Below are positions 53,229 to 64,000 of a DNA stretch of 64,000 nt, in pieces. A model generated the notes under the pieces. The model did no database searches. It saw only the letters and a list, made by a program, of their open reading frames with translations, and was not told the origin of the DNA. The position numbers were made by a program, and so were the translations under genes. Location: contig NZ_AUMJ01000016.1 of assembly GCF_000430625.1 (NCBI RefSeq), positions 62,001 to 126,000 on the forward strand, written 5' to 3'. Source of the DNA: Aneurinibacillus terranovensis DSM 18919 (GTDB lineage: Bacteria; Bacillota; Bacilli; Aneurinibacillales; Aneurinibacillaceae). Each line of letters begins with the position of its first letter. The stretch's first letter is position 1.

Positions 53229-53447
53229 TTAAGGCACTTCATCAATACCACCAGGGTGAAAAGGATGGCAGCGCAGAATACGCTTGAAAGCCATCCATCC
53301 CCCCTTAAGAGGACCGTATCTCTTCACCGCTGTCAGCGCATATTGCGAACAAGTCGGATAGAAGCGGCAAGTCGGTGGTTTTAACGGTGAAAGCCATTTT
53401 CGATAAAAGGTAATGGAAGAAATAAAAAAGTTCTGAACAAGTTTCAA
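53229..53447 (-). CDS. yidD: Membrane protein insertion efficiency factor YidD
   Basis: 72 residues, from TTG 53447 ([20 protein letters not shown]), eight bases after AGGGG. Core [19 protein letters not shown] and [18 protein letters not shown] with the three conserved Cys. Peripheral membrane protein helping YidC. Lies 22 bases after rnpA. Confidence 0.93.
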   Translation of the reverse strand: MKLVQNFFISSITFYRKWLSPLKPPTCRFYPTCSQYALTAVKRYGPLKGGWMAFKRILRCHPFHPGGIDEVP

Positions 53448-53469
53448 AGATGCATCCCCTGTCCTGTTC

Positions 53470-53820
53470 TTAAGATAAAAACAGCTTGGCCTTTCGCATA
53501 CAATGGTAGAGGCTGTCCCGAAACGCTGCATAATCCAGTTCAACAGCAGGCAATCTGGTGATAATAATAAAATCACAAGCCGGCTTAATCTCATCGGCCC
53601 GCAGACGCACCGCCTCTTTAATGAACCTTCTTATTCGGTTTCGCGTAACGGCATTTCCTATTTTTTTACTAACAGACATCCCTGCCCGAAAAGCCTGCTG
53701 GTCATCTTTTTCCAGAAAATAAATGACAAATTGGCGATTGGCTACCGACTTCCCCTTCTTAAATACCACCTGGAAATCTTCATTTTTTCGCAATCGATTC
53801 TGGCGATACAAGGGATACAC
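53470..53820 (-). CDS. rnpA: Ribonuclease P protein component
   Basis: 116 residues starting at GTG 53820. [17 protein letters not shown] and the RNR motif [16 protein letters not shown]. Binds RNase P RNA to mature tRNA 5' ends. Between rpmH and yidD as usual. Confidence 0.96.
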   Translation of the reverse strand: MYPLYRQNRLRKNEDFQVVFKKGKSVANRQFVIYFLEKDDQQAFRAGMSVSKKIGNAVTRNRIRRFIKEAVRLRADEIKPACDFIIITRLPAVELDYAAFRDSLYHCMRKAKLFLS

Positions 53821-53890
53821 TTCCTTACCTAACCTATGCTAGCTTCTATAGCTTGTTACTTTACATAAAGAGTTCTTAATAAAAAGGTAG

Positions 53891-53916
53891 AAAAGGCCAC
53901 TTTGGAGTGGCCTTAT
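53891..53916 (-). terminator. Terminator/attenuator after rpmH
   Basis: AAGGCCACT and AGTGGCCTT stem overlapping the rpmH stop codon, followed by TTTTCTACCTTTTT on the minus strand. Probably reduces read-through into rnpA. Confidence 0.75.
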
Positions 53917-54047
53917 GCTGACAATACTTTTCTTCCTTTTTTACGGCGGTTCGCAATTACTTTGCGGCCGTTTTTAGTACTCATACGAGCACGGAAGCCA
54001 TGAACTTTACTGCGTTTACGGTTATTTGGATTAAACGTTGGTTTCAT
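53913..54047 (-). CDS. rpmH: 50S ribosomal protein L34
   Basis: 44 residues: [20 protein letters not shown], then [20 protein letters not shown] and LSA. Typical L34; GGAGGTGG lies just before the ATG. First gene of the leftward rpmH-rnpA-yidD-yidC-jag group, facing away from oriC. Confidence 0.97.
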   Translation of the reverse strand: MKPTFNPNNRKRSKVHGFRARMSTKNGRKVIANRRKKGRKVLSA

Positions 54048-54120
54048 TGGTAAATCTCCACCTCCTTATGAAGGTTCCATCCATAACATAGACAGTCTTA
54101 ATTATTATATAGATCGCCCT

Positions 54121-54520
54121 CACAAAATGTCAAGTTACCAATTTATCCACATTTTTTATTTCCCAACCGCATGTGGATAAGAATTATTTCCCGTATTTTT
54201 GTCGACAACCTTTAACCAGACTTATTCACAAAATCTAGTGTTGTGAATAGACAATTTACACAACGTGTAGGTTTTGTGGATAACTCAGAAAAAATCATTG
54301 CTACTCGGGATTTTATTTGCTATCATAGTTTTGTTTTAACCCGTGGATAACTTTTTCAATCATTTTCTTTATCCACAAGCTGTGGATAATATTGTGGACA
54401 TTTATTAACCTGTGTGGAAAACTTTATCCCCTGATTTGTGAATAGTGTCGATTGGTTTCGAAAATTGTCGTAGGAAATCGGACACGAAGGTGATAAAGTT
54501 ATCCACATTTTGATTTTATT
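54121..54520. other. oriC: oriC, upstream DnaA-box region
   Basis: About 540 bases between rpmH and dnaA without genes. Six perfect DnaA boxes: TTATCCACA at 54143, 54369 and 54499, and the reverse TGTGGATAA at 54172, 54275 and 54381. Near matches lie at 54222 (TTATTCACA) and 54342 (CGTGGATAA). The face-to-face pair at 54369/54381 is separated by three bases. This is the incA/incB-type half of a bipartite Bacillus origin. Confidence 0.92.
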
Positions 54521-54539
54521 TTTAGAAGGACTTTATACT
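54510..54539 (+). promoter_or_regulatory. Sigma-A promoter of dnaA
   Basis: TTGATT (54510-54515), 18 bases, TATACT (54534-54539). A DnaA box ends at 54507, directly upstream of the -35, consistent with autoregulation by DnaA. Confidence 0.7.
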
Positions 54540-54592
54540 TCTTCTACATACAAAATCCAATTAATTGGGTTCTTTGAAGAAGGGAGGAAAAT

Positions 54593-55948
54593 ATGGTCAC
54601 CAATGTAAAGGAACTTTGGGATGCTGCACTAACGCACATACAATCCAAGCTAAGCAAGCCAAGCTTTGAAACCTGGCTTAAATCTACAAAAGCAACCGCT
54701 CTAGATGACAGTACCCTTCTTATTACCGCACCGAATGAGTTCACCAGAGATTGGCTCGAATCTCGTTATTCCGACCTCATTATGGAGACATTGTATGAAG
54801 TAACGGGCAAACATATGACCATTAAATTTGTTATACCGACTTCCGGAATAGAAGATGAGATAACGACTCAGGGAACGAGCCCGGCCGCCAGAGAGAAACG
54901 AAACAGTGATGATTTCCCCCAGACGATTTTAAATCCAAAGTATACGTTTGATACGTTCGTTATAGGGACCGGAAACAGATTTGCCCATGCAGCCTCACTT
55001 GCTGTAGCGGAGGCACCTGCAAAGGCTTACAACCCCCTTTTTATCTATGGGGGTGTCGGACTGGGAAAAACACACTTAATGCATGGAATTGGCCACTACG
55101 TATTAGAGCATAATCCAAATGCCCGTGTTGTATACCTCTCTTCTGAAAAATTTACGAATGAATTTATTAACTCGATTCGCGATAATGAAACGGTGAATTT
55201 CAGAAATAAATATCGTAACGTCGATATTTTACTAATTGATGATATTCAGTTTCTGGCAGGAAAAGAACAGACGCAGGAAGAGTTTTTCCATACATTTAAT
55301 GCGCTGCATGAGGAAAGCAAGCAGATCATTATTTCAAGTGACCGGCCGCCGAAAGAAATTCCAACACTGGAGGATCGGCTGCGCTCCCGTTTTGAGTGGG
55401 GATTAATTACTGATATTCAGCCCCCGGATTTGGAAACCCGGATTGCAATTTTGCGCAAAAAAGCAAAGGCTGAAAATCTTGAAATCCCGAATGAAGTTAT
55501 GGTATATATCGCCAACCAGATCAACACCAATATCCGCGAACTCGAAGGGGCACTTATACGTGTGGTTGCCTATTCTTCTTTAATTAATCAGGACATTGAT
55601 ACTGAACTGGCTGCGGAGGCCCTCAAGGATATCATTCCCACTAACAAACCGAGGATGATTACGATTGCCGGAATACAGCATGCTGTTGGTGAGAAGTTTG
55701 GTATCAAAATGGAGGATTTCAAAGCAAAAAAACGAACCAAGTCCATTGCTTTCCCCCGCCAGATTGCGATGTATCTATCGCGGGAACTTACGGATTTTTC
55801 GCTTCCTAAAATCGGGGAAGAGTTTGGCGGGCGCGACCATACAACCGTTATTCACGCCCATGAGAAAATTACCCATGCCTTGCAAAACGATCGTCAGCTG
55901 CAGGTGAACATACAAGAACTCATCGAAACCATTAAAAATGGGAAGTGA
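54593..55948 (+). CDS. dnaA: Chromosomal replication initiator DnaA
   Basis: 451 residues with GGGAGG before ATG 54593. Domain I (1-80), linker domain II, AAA+ domain III ([14 protein letters not shown], Walker [11 protein letters not shown], Walker [10 protein letters not shown], arginine finger [11 protein letters not shown]) and domain IV DNA-binding helix with [12 protein letters not shown]. Opens oriC and loads helicase. First gene rightward from the origin. Confidence 0.98.
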   Translation: MVTNVKELWDAALTHIQSKLSKPSFETWLKSTKATALDDSTLLITAPNEFTRDWLESRYSDLIMETLYEVTGKHMTIKFVIPTSGIEDEITTQGTSPAAREKRNSDDFPQTILNPKYTFDTFVIGTGNRFAHAASLAVAEAPAKAYNPLFIYGGVGLGKTHLMHGIGHYVLEHNPNARVVYLSSEKFTNEFINSIRDNETVNFRNKYRNVDILLIDDIQFLAGKEQTQEEFFHTFNALHEESKQIIISSDRPPKEIPTLEDRLRSRFEWGLITDIQPPDLETRIAILRKKAKAENLEIPNEVMVYIANQINTNIRELEGALIRVVAYSSLINQDIDTELAAEALKDIIPTNKPRMITIAGIQHAVGEKFGIKMEDFKAKKRTKSIAFPRQIAMYLSRELTDFSLPKIGEEFGGRDHTTVIHAHEKITHALQNDRQLQVNIQELIETIKNGK

Positions 55949-55955
55949 TTTTTAC

Positions 55956-56026
55956 TTATCCACCTGTGAATAAGTCCTCATATCATAATCAGCCTATACA
56001 CAATGTTATCCACATGTGTATAGGCT
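55956..56026 (+). terminator. dnaA terminator hairpin with a DnaA box in its loop
   Basis: AGCCTATACAC (55991-56001) pairs with GTGTATAGGCT (56016-56026), then TTATTTCTTT. The 14-base loop contains a perfect TTATCCACA (56006-56014). Immediately upstream lie two more boxes, TTATCCACC (55956) and TGTGAATAA (55965). Confidence 0.8.
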
Positions 56027-56049
56027 TTATTTCTTTGCGTAAATTCGAC

Positions 56050-56110
56050 TTATTCACATATTCACCGCCTCTATTACTATTACTGTTCTTAAAAAAAGAA
56101 TAAAATATAT
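56050..56110. other. oriC: oriC unwinding element (DnaA boxes, GC cluster, DnaA-trios, AT-rich DUE)
   Basis: TTATTCACA (56050) and ATATTCACC (56058) are followed by a GC-rich CGCCT, then the trinucleotide series CTATTACTATTACTG (56071-56085) and an A/T tract to ~56112. This order - two DnaA boxes, GC cluster, DnaA-trios, AT-rich DNA - is that of the basal unwinding system known in B. subtilis between dnaA and dnaN. Confidence 0.8.
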
Positions 56111-56150
56111 CTATATGCGAAGATAACGATTTTAATTCTAGGGGGACATA

Positions 56151-57293
56151 ATGGAATTCATTATTAAAAGAGAGCTGTTAACCGATGCAATTGGGACTGT
56201 AAGTAAAGCCGTATCAACGAGAACAACCATTCCCATCCTGACAGGAATTAAGATTGTGGCTCATGAAGATGGGGTTACTTTAACGGGAAGTGATTCAGAT
56301 ATATCCATCGAGCAATTCATCCCTGCTCAATCAGAAAATGAACAATCAATTAATATCATCCAAACAGGCGTCGTCGTCCTTCCTTCGCGGGTATTTGGAG
56401 ATATTGTGCGGAAATTACCCGGTGAACAAGTTAGAATTTCCGTCAACAACCGATTTATGGTTACTGTTTCATCCGAGCGTTCAGAGTTTAATCTTAATGG
56501 GATGAATGCGGATGAATACCCTCGCTTACCGCAAATTGAAGAAGATCAGATAGTAAGCATACCTTCTGACCTATTAAAAACCATTATTCGCCAGACTGTC
56601 TTTGCCGTTGCTACCAATGAAACACGGCCTATTCTAACCGGGGTTATGTGGAAACTGGACAATGGCCAGCTGTCGTTTGTCGCAACAGACAGCCACAGAC
56701 TTACCACGAGAACAGCTGCGGTTGAGGTGTCGAATGACCTGTCCTTTGAAAATATTATAATCCCGGGGAAAAGCTTAAATGAATTAAGTCGCATATTACC
56801 TGAAAACGACCAACTGGTATATATTGTTATTACTGATAATCAAATCCTTGTGAAAGTCAATCATATTCTGTTTTATTCCCGGATTCTGGACGGGACGTAT
56901 CCTGATACGAGCCGGATTATTCCGCGGCATACAAAAACCGAAATTATTTTATCAACCAGAGAGTTTCTCGGAGCGATTGAAAGGGCAAGCTTATTAGCAA
57001 AGGACGGAAAAAATAATGTGGTTCGCTTGTTTACCCGGCCTGATGGAGTTATTGAAATTTCGTCGAATACACCTGAGATTGGAAAAGTTACAGAAGAGAT
57101 TATTCCTGCCTCAATGGAAGGTGAAGAAGTGAAAATTTCTTTTAACGCAAAATATATGCTGGATGCATTGCGCGCTTCAGACAGCTCAGAAATCAAGGTG
57201 GGTTTTACCGGGGCAATGAGCCCGTTTATTCTTCGGCCAACTGATCATAATTGGCTCCTTCACTTAATTTTGCCTGTGCGAACGAACCAATAA
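56151..57293 (+). CDS. dnaN: DNA polymerase III beta sliding clamp
   Basis: 380 residues, three-domain clamp. Starts MEFIIKRELLTDAIGTVSKA; contains SSERSEFNLNGMNADEYPRL and FVATDSHRL; ends ILPVRTNQ-type (LHLILPVRTNQ). Tethers polymerase to DNA. GGGGG ribosome site before the ATG. Confidence 0.98.
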   Translation: MEFIIKRELLTDAIGTVSKAVSTRTTIPILTGIKIVAHEDGVTLTGSDSDISIEQFIPAQSENEQSINIIQTGVVVLPSRVFGDIVRKLPGEQVRISVNNRFMVTVSSERSEFNLNGMNADEYPRLPQIEEDQIVSIPSDLLKTIIRQTVFAVATNETRPILTGVMWKLDNGQLSFVATDSHRLTTRTAAVEVSNDLSFENIIIPGKSLNELSRILPENDQLVYIVITDNQILVKVNHILFYSRILDGTYPDTSRIIPRHTKTEIILSTREFLGAIERASLLAKDGKNNVVRLFTRPDGVIEISSNTPEIGKVTEEIIPASMEGEEVKISFNAKYMLDALRASDSSEIKVGFTGAMSPFILRPTDHNWLLHLILPVRTNQ

Positions 57294-57304
57294 GGAGGCC
57301 GTTT

Positions 57305-57532
57305 ATGGAAAAACAACGGGTAGAAATTACAACCGAATACATTCCGCTTGGCCAATTTCTTAAACTGGCCGGTGTTATAGATACCGGGGGACAGGCAAAA
57401 ATGATTCTTGCCGATGTTCCCATTCAAGTGAATGGAGAAACAGAAAACCGGCGCGGCAAAAAATTGTATAATGGAGATATCGTGGATGTGGAGGGGTTTG
57501 GTACCTTTGAAATTGTCAAAGGAGCCGAATAA
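57305..57532 (+). CDS. yaaA: S4-domain protein YaaA
   Basis: Start at ATG 57305 (MEKQRVEITTEYIPLGQFLK) after AAGGAGG. 75 residues of an S4 RNA-binding fold (FLKLAGVIDTGGQAKMILA … VNGETENRRGKKLYNGD). Thought to act in ribosome assembly; always between dnaN and recF in Bacillales. It lies 11 bases after dnaN. Confidence 0.93.
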   Translation: MEKQRVEITTEYIPLGQFLKLAGVIDTGGQAKMILADVPIQVNGETENRRGKKLYNGDIVDVEGFGTFEIVKGAE

Positions 57533-57550
57533 CCGGAGGGGAGATACAGT

Positions 57551-58660
57551 TTGATACTGAAGGAACTGAAGTTTGAGCATTACCGGAACCTGGAGAATCT
57601 TACTCTCGCTTTCGATGCTCCGATTATTCTCTTTATGGGACCGAACGCCCAGGGGAAAACTAATCTTCTTGAATCCATTTATTTTTTGGCTATGGCCAAG
57701 TCGCACCGGACGAGCAAAGACAAAGAATTAATCCGGTGGAATGCAGACTATGCAAGGCTTGCTTGTCATGTTGAAAAGAAGCATGGACCCCTTTCCTTGG
57801 AAATTCAGTTGACGCCGCGGGGAAAAAAGGCGAAAATTAATAGTCTGGAACAACGCAAGCTTAGCGATTATATCGGAGCCATGAATGTGGTGATGTTTGC
57901 CCCGGAGGATCTGGGAATTGTGAAGGGAAATCCCCAGATAAGGCGGCGGTTTCTCGATATGGAAATTGGCCAAGTGTCCCCCGCATACCTATATCATGTG
58001 TCACAATATCAGAAAATAATCCAGCAGCGGAATCAGGCACTCAGGGAAATTCAGCACCAGAAGCAGTTTCGTGATTTGTTGGACATTTACAATCAACAAC
58101 TGGCTGCTGTTTCTGTTAAAATATTACAAAAGCGTTATCGTTTCATCGAGAAAATACAGGAATGGGCTCGTGAGATTCATGCGCAGATTACACAGGGTAC
58201 AGAAAAGCTTGATCTTTCGTATGAATGCTCGCTTCCTTTTTCCCCTTTCATGTCCCATGAACAGGCGCAGGAGGCCATTTATCAGCATCTTACCACTATT
58301 CGTGACCGGGAAATTGCAAGGGGAATCAGCCTGGCCGGACCTCACCGGGATGATATTAATTTTTTTATTAATGGCACGAGTGTACAGCAGTACGGTTCCC
58401 AGGGACAGCAGCGCACCACGGCACTCTCTCTGAAACTGGCGGAAATAGAACTGATTCACCAAGAAGTCGGGGAATACCCTTTACTTTTGCTGGATGATGT
58501 TTTGTCAGAACTGGATGAAAACCGTCAGTCCCATCTTTTAAATAATATTAAAGACCGAGTACAAACCTTTGTTACAACGACAGGAGTGGAAGGTCTTTAT
58601 CATCAAACATTAAAGCAGGCCTCGCTTTACCGGGTCAGACAAGGGATAGTAACGCTTTAA
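57551..58660 (+). CDS. recF: DNA replication/repair protein RecF
   Basis: 369 residues from TTG 57551 after CGGAGGGGAG. SMC-like ATPase: Walker A GPNAQGKTNLLESI, signature GSQGQQRTTALSLKL, Walker B PLLLLDDVLSELD. Helps load RecA at gaps. Same operon as yaaA. Confidence 0.97.
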   Translation: MILKELKFEHYRNLENLTLAFDAPIILFMGPNAQGKTNLLESIYFLAMAKSHRTSKDKELIRWNADYARLACHVEKKHGPLSLEIQLTPRGKKAKINSLEQRKLSDYIGAMNVVMFAPEDLGIVKGNPQIRRRFLDMEIGQVSPAYLYHVSQYQKIIQQRNQALREIQHQKQFRDLLDIYNQQLAAVSVKILQKRYRFIEKIQEWAREIHAQITQGTEKLDLSYECSLPFSPFMSHEQAQEAIYQHLTTIRDREIARGISLAGPHRDDINFFINGTSVQQYGSQGQQRTTALSLKLAEIELIHQEVGEYPLLLLDDVLSELDENRQSHLLNNIKDRVQTFVTTTGVEGLYHQTLKQASLYRVRQGIVTL

Positions 58661-58677
58661 ACGTGGGGGGAAAAGGA

Positions 58678-58932
58678 ATGTTTATACACTTAGGCGGAGA
58701 CATTGTCGTCCGTTCGGCAGATGTCATTGCAATTCTGGATTATCACGCGAACTCTTCAAAAATTACCCGGCAGTTTATTAAACACGCTGAAAAAGAAGGC
58801 CGGGTCATGGCCTCAAGCAATGAAGAAAGCAAATCGTATGTGATAACGAAAGATAAAGTATATTGTTCTCCTATATCATCTCTTACGTTAAAGCGTCGCG
58901 CTAATTTTGTCAGTAGTTTGGAAAGTAGGTGA
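58678..58932 (+). CDS. remB: Extracellular matrix regulator RemB (DUF370)
   Basis: Start at ATG 58678 (MFIHLGGDIVVRSADVIAIL), six bases after GGGGGGAAAAGG. 84 residues. RemA/RemB-like DNA-binding protein controlling matrix genes in B. subtilis (yaaB). 6 bases before gyrB. Confidence 0.93.
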   Translation: MFIHLGGDIVVRSADVIAILDYHANSSKITRQFIKHAEKEGRVMASSNEESKSYVITKDKVYCSPISSLTLKRRANFVSSLESR

Positions 58933-58938
58933 AGCTAG

Positions 58939-60852
<1,914 letters not shown>

Positions 60853-60891
60853 AAAAATAAGCCTTCCTGTGTAAAGGAAGGCTTATTTTTT
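60853..60891 (+). terminator. gyrB terminator
   Basis: AAATAAGCCTTCC and GGAAGGCTTATTT with a TGTGTAAA loop and a run of T, directly after the gyrB stop; ends the dnaA-side gene group before gyrA. Confidence 0.85.
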
Positions 60892-60919
60892 GTGCGCAGT
60901 GGGGGAAAAATGGTATAAT
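60890..60919 (+). promoter_or_regulatory. Sigma-A promoter of gyrA
   Basis: TTGTGC (60890-60895), 18 bases, TATAAT (60914-60919). The perfect -10 box and position after the gyrB terminator support an independent gyrA promoter. Confidence 0.6.
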
Positions 60920-61015
60920 AAATCTTATGACCAGATCGATTCCTCTACTTTTTTAGCATGTAGAAAAGTTAAATTTTTTTACTATTTATACGTGCAGCGT
61001 AGGCTTGTGCCTGCG

Positions 61016-61051
61016 GCTTCAGCAAATCAATAGCCAGGTTTTTGCTGAAGC
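61016..61051 (+). promoter_or_regulatory. Hairpin in the gyrA leader
   Basis: GCTTCAGCAAA pairs perfectly with TTTGCTGAAGC across a 14-base loop, about 20 bases before the gyrA ribosome site in a ~160-base leader. No T-run follows, so it is more likely an mRNA stability or regulatory element than a terminator. Confidence 0.5.
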
Positions 61052-61081
61052 ATAAACGCCAGACAAATGGAGGTACATTTA

Positions 61082-63673
61082 ATGGCCGAACAACAATCTA
61101 ATGTCATTGATATTAACATAAATCAGGAAATGCGCGATTCATTTCTTGAATATGCAATGAGTGTCATTGTCAGCCGGGCACTTCCTGACGTTCGGGATGG
61201 TCTTAAGCCCGTTCATCGCCGTATTTTATTTGCGATGAATGAAATGGGAGTAACACCGGACAAGCCTTATAAGAAATCAGCCCGTATTGTCGGGGATGTT
61301 ATCGGTAAATATCATCCCCACGGGGACTCTGCAGTATACGAAACGATGGTTAGGATGGCGCAGGATTTCTCCTACCGGTATCCGTTAGTGGACGGACATG
61401 GAAACTTCGGATCGGTTGACGGGGATGCGGCGGCAGCCATGCGCTACACCGAGGCCCGTATGGCCAAGATCACGATGGAACTATTGCGCGATATCGGCAA
61501 AAATACCGTTGATTTTGGACCGAATTATGATGGGAACGAACGTGAGCCGCTTGTCATGCCGGCGCGTTTTCCTCATCTTCTTGTAAACGGAGCTTCAGGA
61601 ATTGCCGTAGGGATGGCGACAAACATTCCCCCGCATAACCTCGGTGAGGTGATTGATGGTGTGTTAACACTGATTGACAATCCCGACTGTTCCAACCGGG
61701 ACATTATGCAGCATATTACCGGACCGGATTTTCCAACCGGGGCGACCATTATGGGTTACAGCGGAATTCGCCGGGCCTATGAGACAGGAAGGGGTACCGT
61801 TGTTATCCGGGCGAAATCTGAAATCGAAGAACACCGCGGCAAATATCGCATTATTGTTAATGAAATACCGTACCAGGTGAACAAGGCCCGATTAATTGAG
61901 AAAATTGCGGAACTGGTGCGCGATAAAAAATTAGACGGGATTACCGATCTGCGCGACGAATCTGACCGTACGGGTATGCGGATTGTAATTGAATTGCGCA
62001 GGGACGTCAATCCCCAGGTCGTATTGAACAATCTATATAAGCATACGGCGATGCAAACCAGCTTTGGAATTAATATGCTGGCCCTGGTTGACGGCCAGCC
62101 GCGCGTCCTTAACGTTAAACAGATGCTCTATCATTACCTTGAGCACCAAAAGGTGGTTATCCGCCGGAGAACCGAATATGATTTACGCAAGGCGGAAGCA
62201 CGAATTCATATTGTGGAAGGGCTTTTGAAAGCGATCGATATTGTTGATGACCTGGTTGACCGTGTAGGCCCGATTCGTTCGGCCAAAGACCGGGAAGAAG
62301 CCCGTCAGTATTTGATGGCTGACACGTTTGATTTACACGGCCGTTCTGTGCCGCTCGGATTTACGGAAGAGCAGGCGAATGCGATTCTTGAGATGCGGCT
62401 TCAGACGTTAACGGGTCTTTCCATCGAACGCTTAACGGATGAATTTAACCAGCTTAGTGAGCTTATTAAAGAGCTGCGTGCCATTTTGGAAGACGAAAGC
62501 AAAATTCTTGTGATCATTAAAGAAGAGTTAATGGAAATTAGAACTAAGTTTAATGATGAGCGTCGTACAGAAATTACCGTTGATATGTTCAACATCGATG
62601 ATGAAGATTTAATACCACAGGACGAGGTTGTTATAACACTTACCCATCGTGGCTATATTAAGCGTCTGCCGGTTGATACGTACCGTTCTCAGCGGCGCGG
62701 CGGGCGTGGAATTCAGGGAATGGGGACGAGGGATGATGACTTTGTTCAGCACCTCATCTCGGCGAACTCGCATAATTATCTCCTTTTTTTCACGAACAGG
62801 GGGAAAGTATACCGACTGAAAGCTTATGAAATTCCTGATTTAAGCAGGACAGCAAAAGGAACCCCTATCATTAACCTTCTGCAAATTGATCAGAATGAAT
62901 TTATCCAGGCGGTTATACCGGTCAAAGAATTCACAGAGAACCACTATTTGTTCTTTGCCACAAAGCAGGGAATTGTAAAAAGATCGGATTTAACTTCCTT
63001 TAGCAATATTCGCAGCGTCGGCTTATTTGCGATTAATTTGCGGGAAGATGATGAACTGATTAGTGTCCGTTTAACAGACGGTACGCATGATATCGTGATG
63101 GGGACGAAAAACGGGATGTCCATTCGTTTTCCGGAAAATGATGTACGAATGATGGGGCGGACCGCTACCGGAGTAAAAGGCATTCAATTGGCGGAAGATG
63201 ACCAGGTTATCGATATGGACATCGCAGATGACAATGCGGACGTATTAATTGTTACATCCAGGGGATATGGAAAACGTACGCCTGTTTCCTCTTACCGTGT
63301 CCAAACCCGGGGTGGAAAAGGGATTAAGACGCTGCATTTAACCGAGCGGAATGGTCATGTCGTCGGGCTAAAACTTGTCGATAGCGCCAACGATTTAATG
63401 TTGATTACATCGTCTGGTATTATCATTCGTCTCTGCATCCGCGATATCTCCTCCATGGGCCGAAACACACAGGGGGTTAAACTCATCCGGGTTGACGAGA
63501 GTGAAGAGGTAGCGACCGTAGCAAAAATAGAAGTGACGGAAGAAGAAAACGAATGCAATGAATCAGATTCTTCTTTGATGGATTTTGAAGCGGAAGAATC
63601 TGAAGCGGAAGAATTTGCACAGCAGAAAGAGAAAGAACTGGATTCTTCTGATGAGGAAGACGAAAATCTATAG
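61082..63673 (+). CDS. gyrA: DNA gyrase subunit A
   Basis: Start at ATG 61082 ([13 protein letters not shown]) after ATGGAGG. 863 residues. Quinolone region [15 protein letters not shown] keeps the susceptible Ser and Glu; catalytic Tyr in [11 protein letters not shown]; GyrA box QRRGGRG; six-bladed C-terminal beta-pinwheel; then a ~45-residue very acidic tail ([18 protein letters not shown] …), which in gyrases tunes supercoiling. Forms gyrase with GyrB. Confidence 0.98.
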   Translation: MAEQQSNVIDININQEMRDSFLEYAMSVIVSRALPDVRDGLKPVHRRILFAMNEMGVTPDKPYKKSARIVGDVIGKYHPHGDSAVYETMVRMAQDFSYRYPLVDGHGNFGSVDGDAAAAMRYTEARMAKITMELLRDIGKNTVDFGPNYDGNEREPLVMPARFPHLLVNGASGIAVGMATNIPPHNLGEVIDGVLTLIDNPDCSNRDIMQHITGPDFPTGATIMGYSGIRRAYETGRGTVVIRAKSEIEEHRGKYRIIVNEIPYQVNKARLIEKIAELVRDKKLDGITDLRDESDRTGMRIVIELRRDVNPQVVLNNLYKHTAMQTSFGINMLALVDGQPRVLNVKQMLYHYLEHQKVVIRRRTEYDLRKAEARIHIVEGLLKAIDIVDDLVDRVGPIRSAKDREEARQYLMADTFDLHGRSVPLGFTEEQANAILEMRLQTLTGLSIERLTDEFNQLSELIKELRAILEDESKILVIIKEELMEIRTKFNDERRTEITVDMFNIDDEDLIPQDEVVITLTHRGYIKRLPVDTYRSQRRGGRGIQGMGTRDDDFVQHLISANSHNYLLFFTNRGKVYRLKAYEIPDLSRTAKGTPIINLLQIDQNEFIQAVIPVKEFTENHYLFFATKQGIVKRSDLTSFSNIRSVGLFAINLREDDELISVRLTDGTHDIVMGTKNGMSIRFPENDVRMMGRTATGVKGIQLAEDDQVIDMDIADDNADVLIVTSRGYGKRTPVSSYRVQTRGGKGIKTLHLTERNGHVVGLKLVDSANDLMLITSSGIIIRLCIRDISSMGRNTQGVKLIRVDESEEVATVAKIEVTEEENECNESDSSLMDFEAEESEAEEFAQQKEKELDSSDEEDENL

Positions 63674-63752
63674 ACAATAGAAGAAGCAATCTGGCAGGTT
63701 TTCGTGGAAGTAACCTTTGATGGGAAATTTAGAAGAGGCATATATACAAATC

Positions 63753-63781
63753 AGGAGCGGGTTATTATCTGCTCCTTTTTT
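63753..63781 (+). terminator. gyrA terminator
   Basis: AGGAGC and GCTCCT around GGGTTATTATCT, followed by TTTTTT. About 80 bases after the gyrA stop. Confidence 0.8.
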
Positions 63782-63796
63782 CGTTTCAGGTTTCCC

Positions 63797-63826
63797 TTGC
63801 GTATTCTAATTCGAGGGGAATAAAAT
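63797..63826 (+). promoter_or_regulatory. Possible promoter of the gene at 63882
   Basis: TTGCGT (63797-63802), 18 bases, TAAAAT (63821-63826). Modest match. Confidence 0.4.
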
Positions 63827-63881
63827 GGTAAAATAGGACACTGGACGAAAATAGAATTCAATAGGTGGTGGATAAGACACA

Positions 63882-64000
63882 ATGCCTCAATTATTCGTTT
63901 CAAAACTCAAACCGGGTGTCATACTTGCTGATAAAGTGATTACTTCACTTGGCGGTACACTTTTTGAAAAAGGCACGCAGCTGAATGAACGGGAAATTGA
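63882..64000 (+). CDS. HD-GYP-like phosphodiesterase, N-terminal part
   Basis: The 39 residues present (MPQLFVSKLKPGVILADKVI … GTQLNEREI) match the N-terminal DUF3391-like lead seen in HD-GYP domain proteins (LKPGMVLAKDVY … KGTxLTERHI). The catalytic HD-GYP region lies past the window end. If confirmed it would degrade c-di-GMP. AGGTGGTGG precedes the ATG. Confidence 0.6.
   Translation, partial: MPQLFVSKLKPGVILADKVITSLGGTLFEKGTQLNEREI

Overview
The window is a chromosomal segment of a spore-forming Bacillales bacterium centred on the replication origin. The gene order rlmH - htrA - walJ - yycI - yycH - walK - walR - purA - dnaB - rplI - gdpP - yybS - rpsR - ssb - rpsF - ychF - yyaC - parB - parA - noc - rsmG - mnmG - mnmE - jag - yidC - yidD - rnpA - rpmH - dnaA - dnaN - yaaA - recF - remB - gyrB - gyrA is the conserved Bacillales origin region. 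The spore genes (yyaC, a spoIIIJ-type yidC with jag, an endospore-appendage-like gene) fit a spore former. The codon use and the mix of yyc/wal, Noc and RemB fit a Paenibacillaceae/Aneurinibacillus-like genome, but the sequence alone does not fix the genus.

Left part (1-16022) is accessory and partly decayed. It holds the tail of a sigma-54-type activator, an aminotransferase gene cut by an IS1182-like relic, an S-Ena-like spore appendage gene, a second cysteine-containing candidate of the same kind, and an IS3 orfA relic. Next comes a compact two-component transposon (DD35E transposase plus TniB/ExeA-like ATPase plus a frameshifted DUF6431 zinc-ribbon gene) with paired 17-18 bp end repeats, which has inserted into or beside a type I restriction hsdR fragment. 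Then follow a zinc-hook SMC-like ATPase, an unknown winged-helix gene pair, a hairpin-rich stretch, small hypotheticals, a 91-bp direct repeat array, an XRE regulator with its operator, and a large serine recombinase. The recombinase reads through the 3' end of rlmH, which places this DNA in an SCC-like integrative island.

Middle part (16023-44585) is the left arm of the origin region: cell-wall control (WalRK, YycHI, WalJ, HtrA), purine synthesis, the replicative helicase operon, c-di-AMP turnover, a stressosome-like STAS protein, a secreted repeat protein behind a structured leader, and the rpsF-ssb-rpsR operon. Two group II introns have hit that operon. A full-length LtrA-like intron interrupts ssb exactly between codons, so SSB can only be made after splicing. 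A decayed group IIC intron sits directly after the rpsR terminator hairpin. YchF, a chemoreceptor, MscS, DUF951, DUF3343, YyaC, DUF554 and a TIGR01977-type cysteine desulfurase follow.

Right part (44586-64000) is the origin itself: ParB/ParA/Noc with two perfect parS sites, tRNA and rRNA modification (RsmG, MnmG, MnmE), membrane insertion (Jag, YidC, YidD), RNase P protein, L34, a bipartite oriC flanking dnaA with perfect DnaA boxes and a DnaA-trio-type unwinding element, then sliding clamp, RecF, RemB and both gyrase subunits. A truncated HD-GYP-like gene closes the window. Genes left of 54.1 kb mostly point left and those right of it point right, co-directional with replication from this origin.
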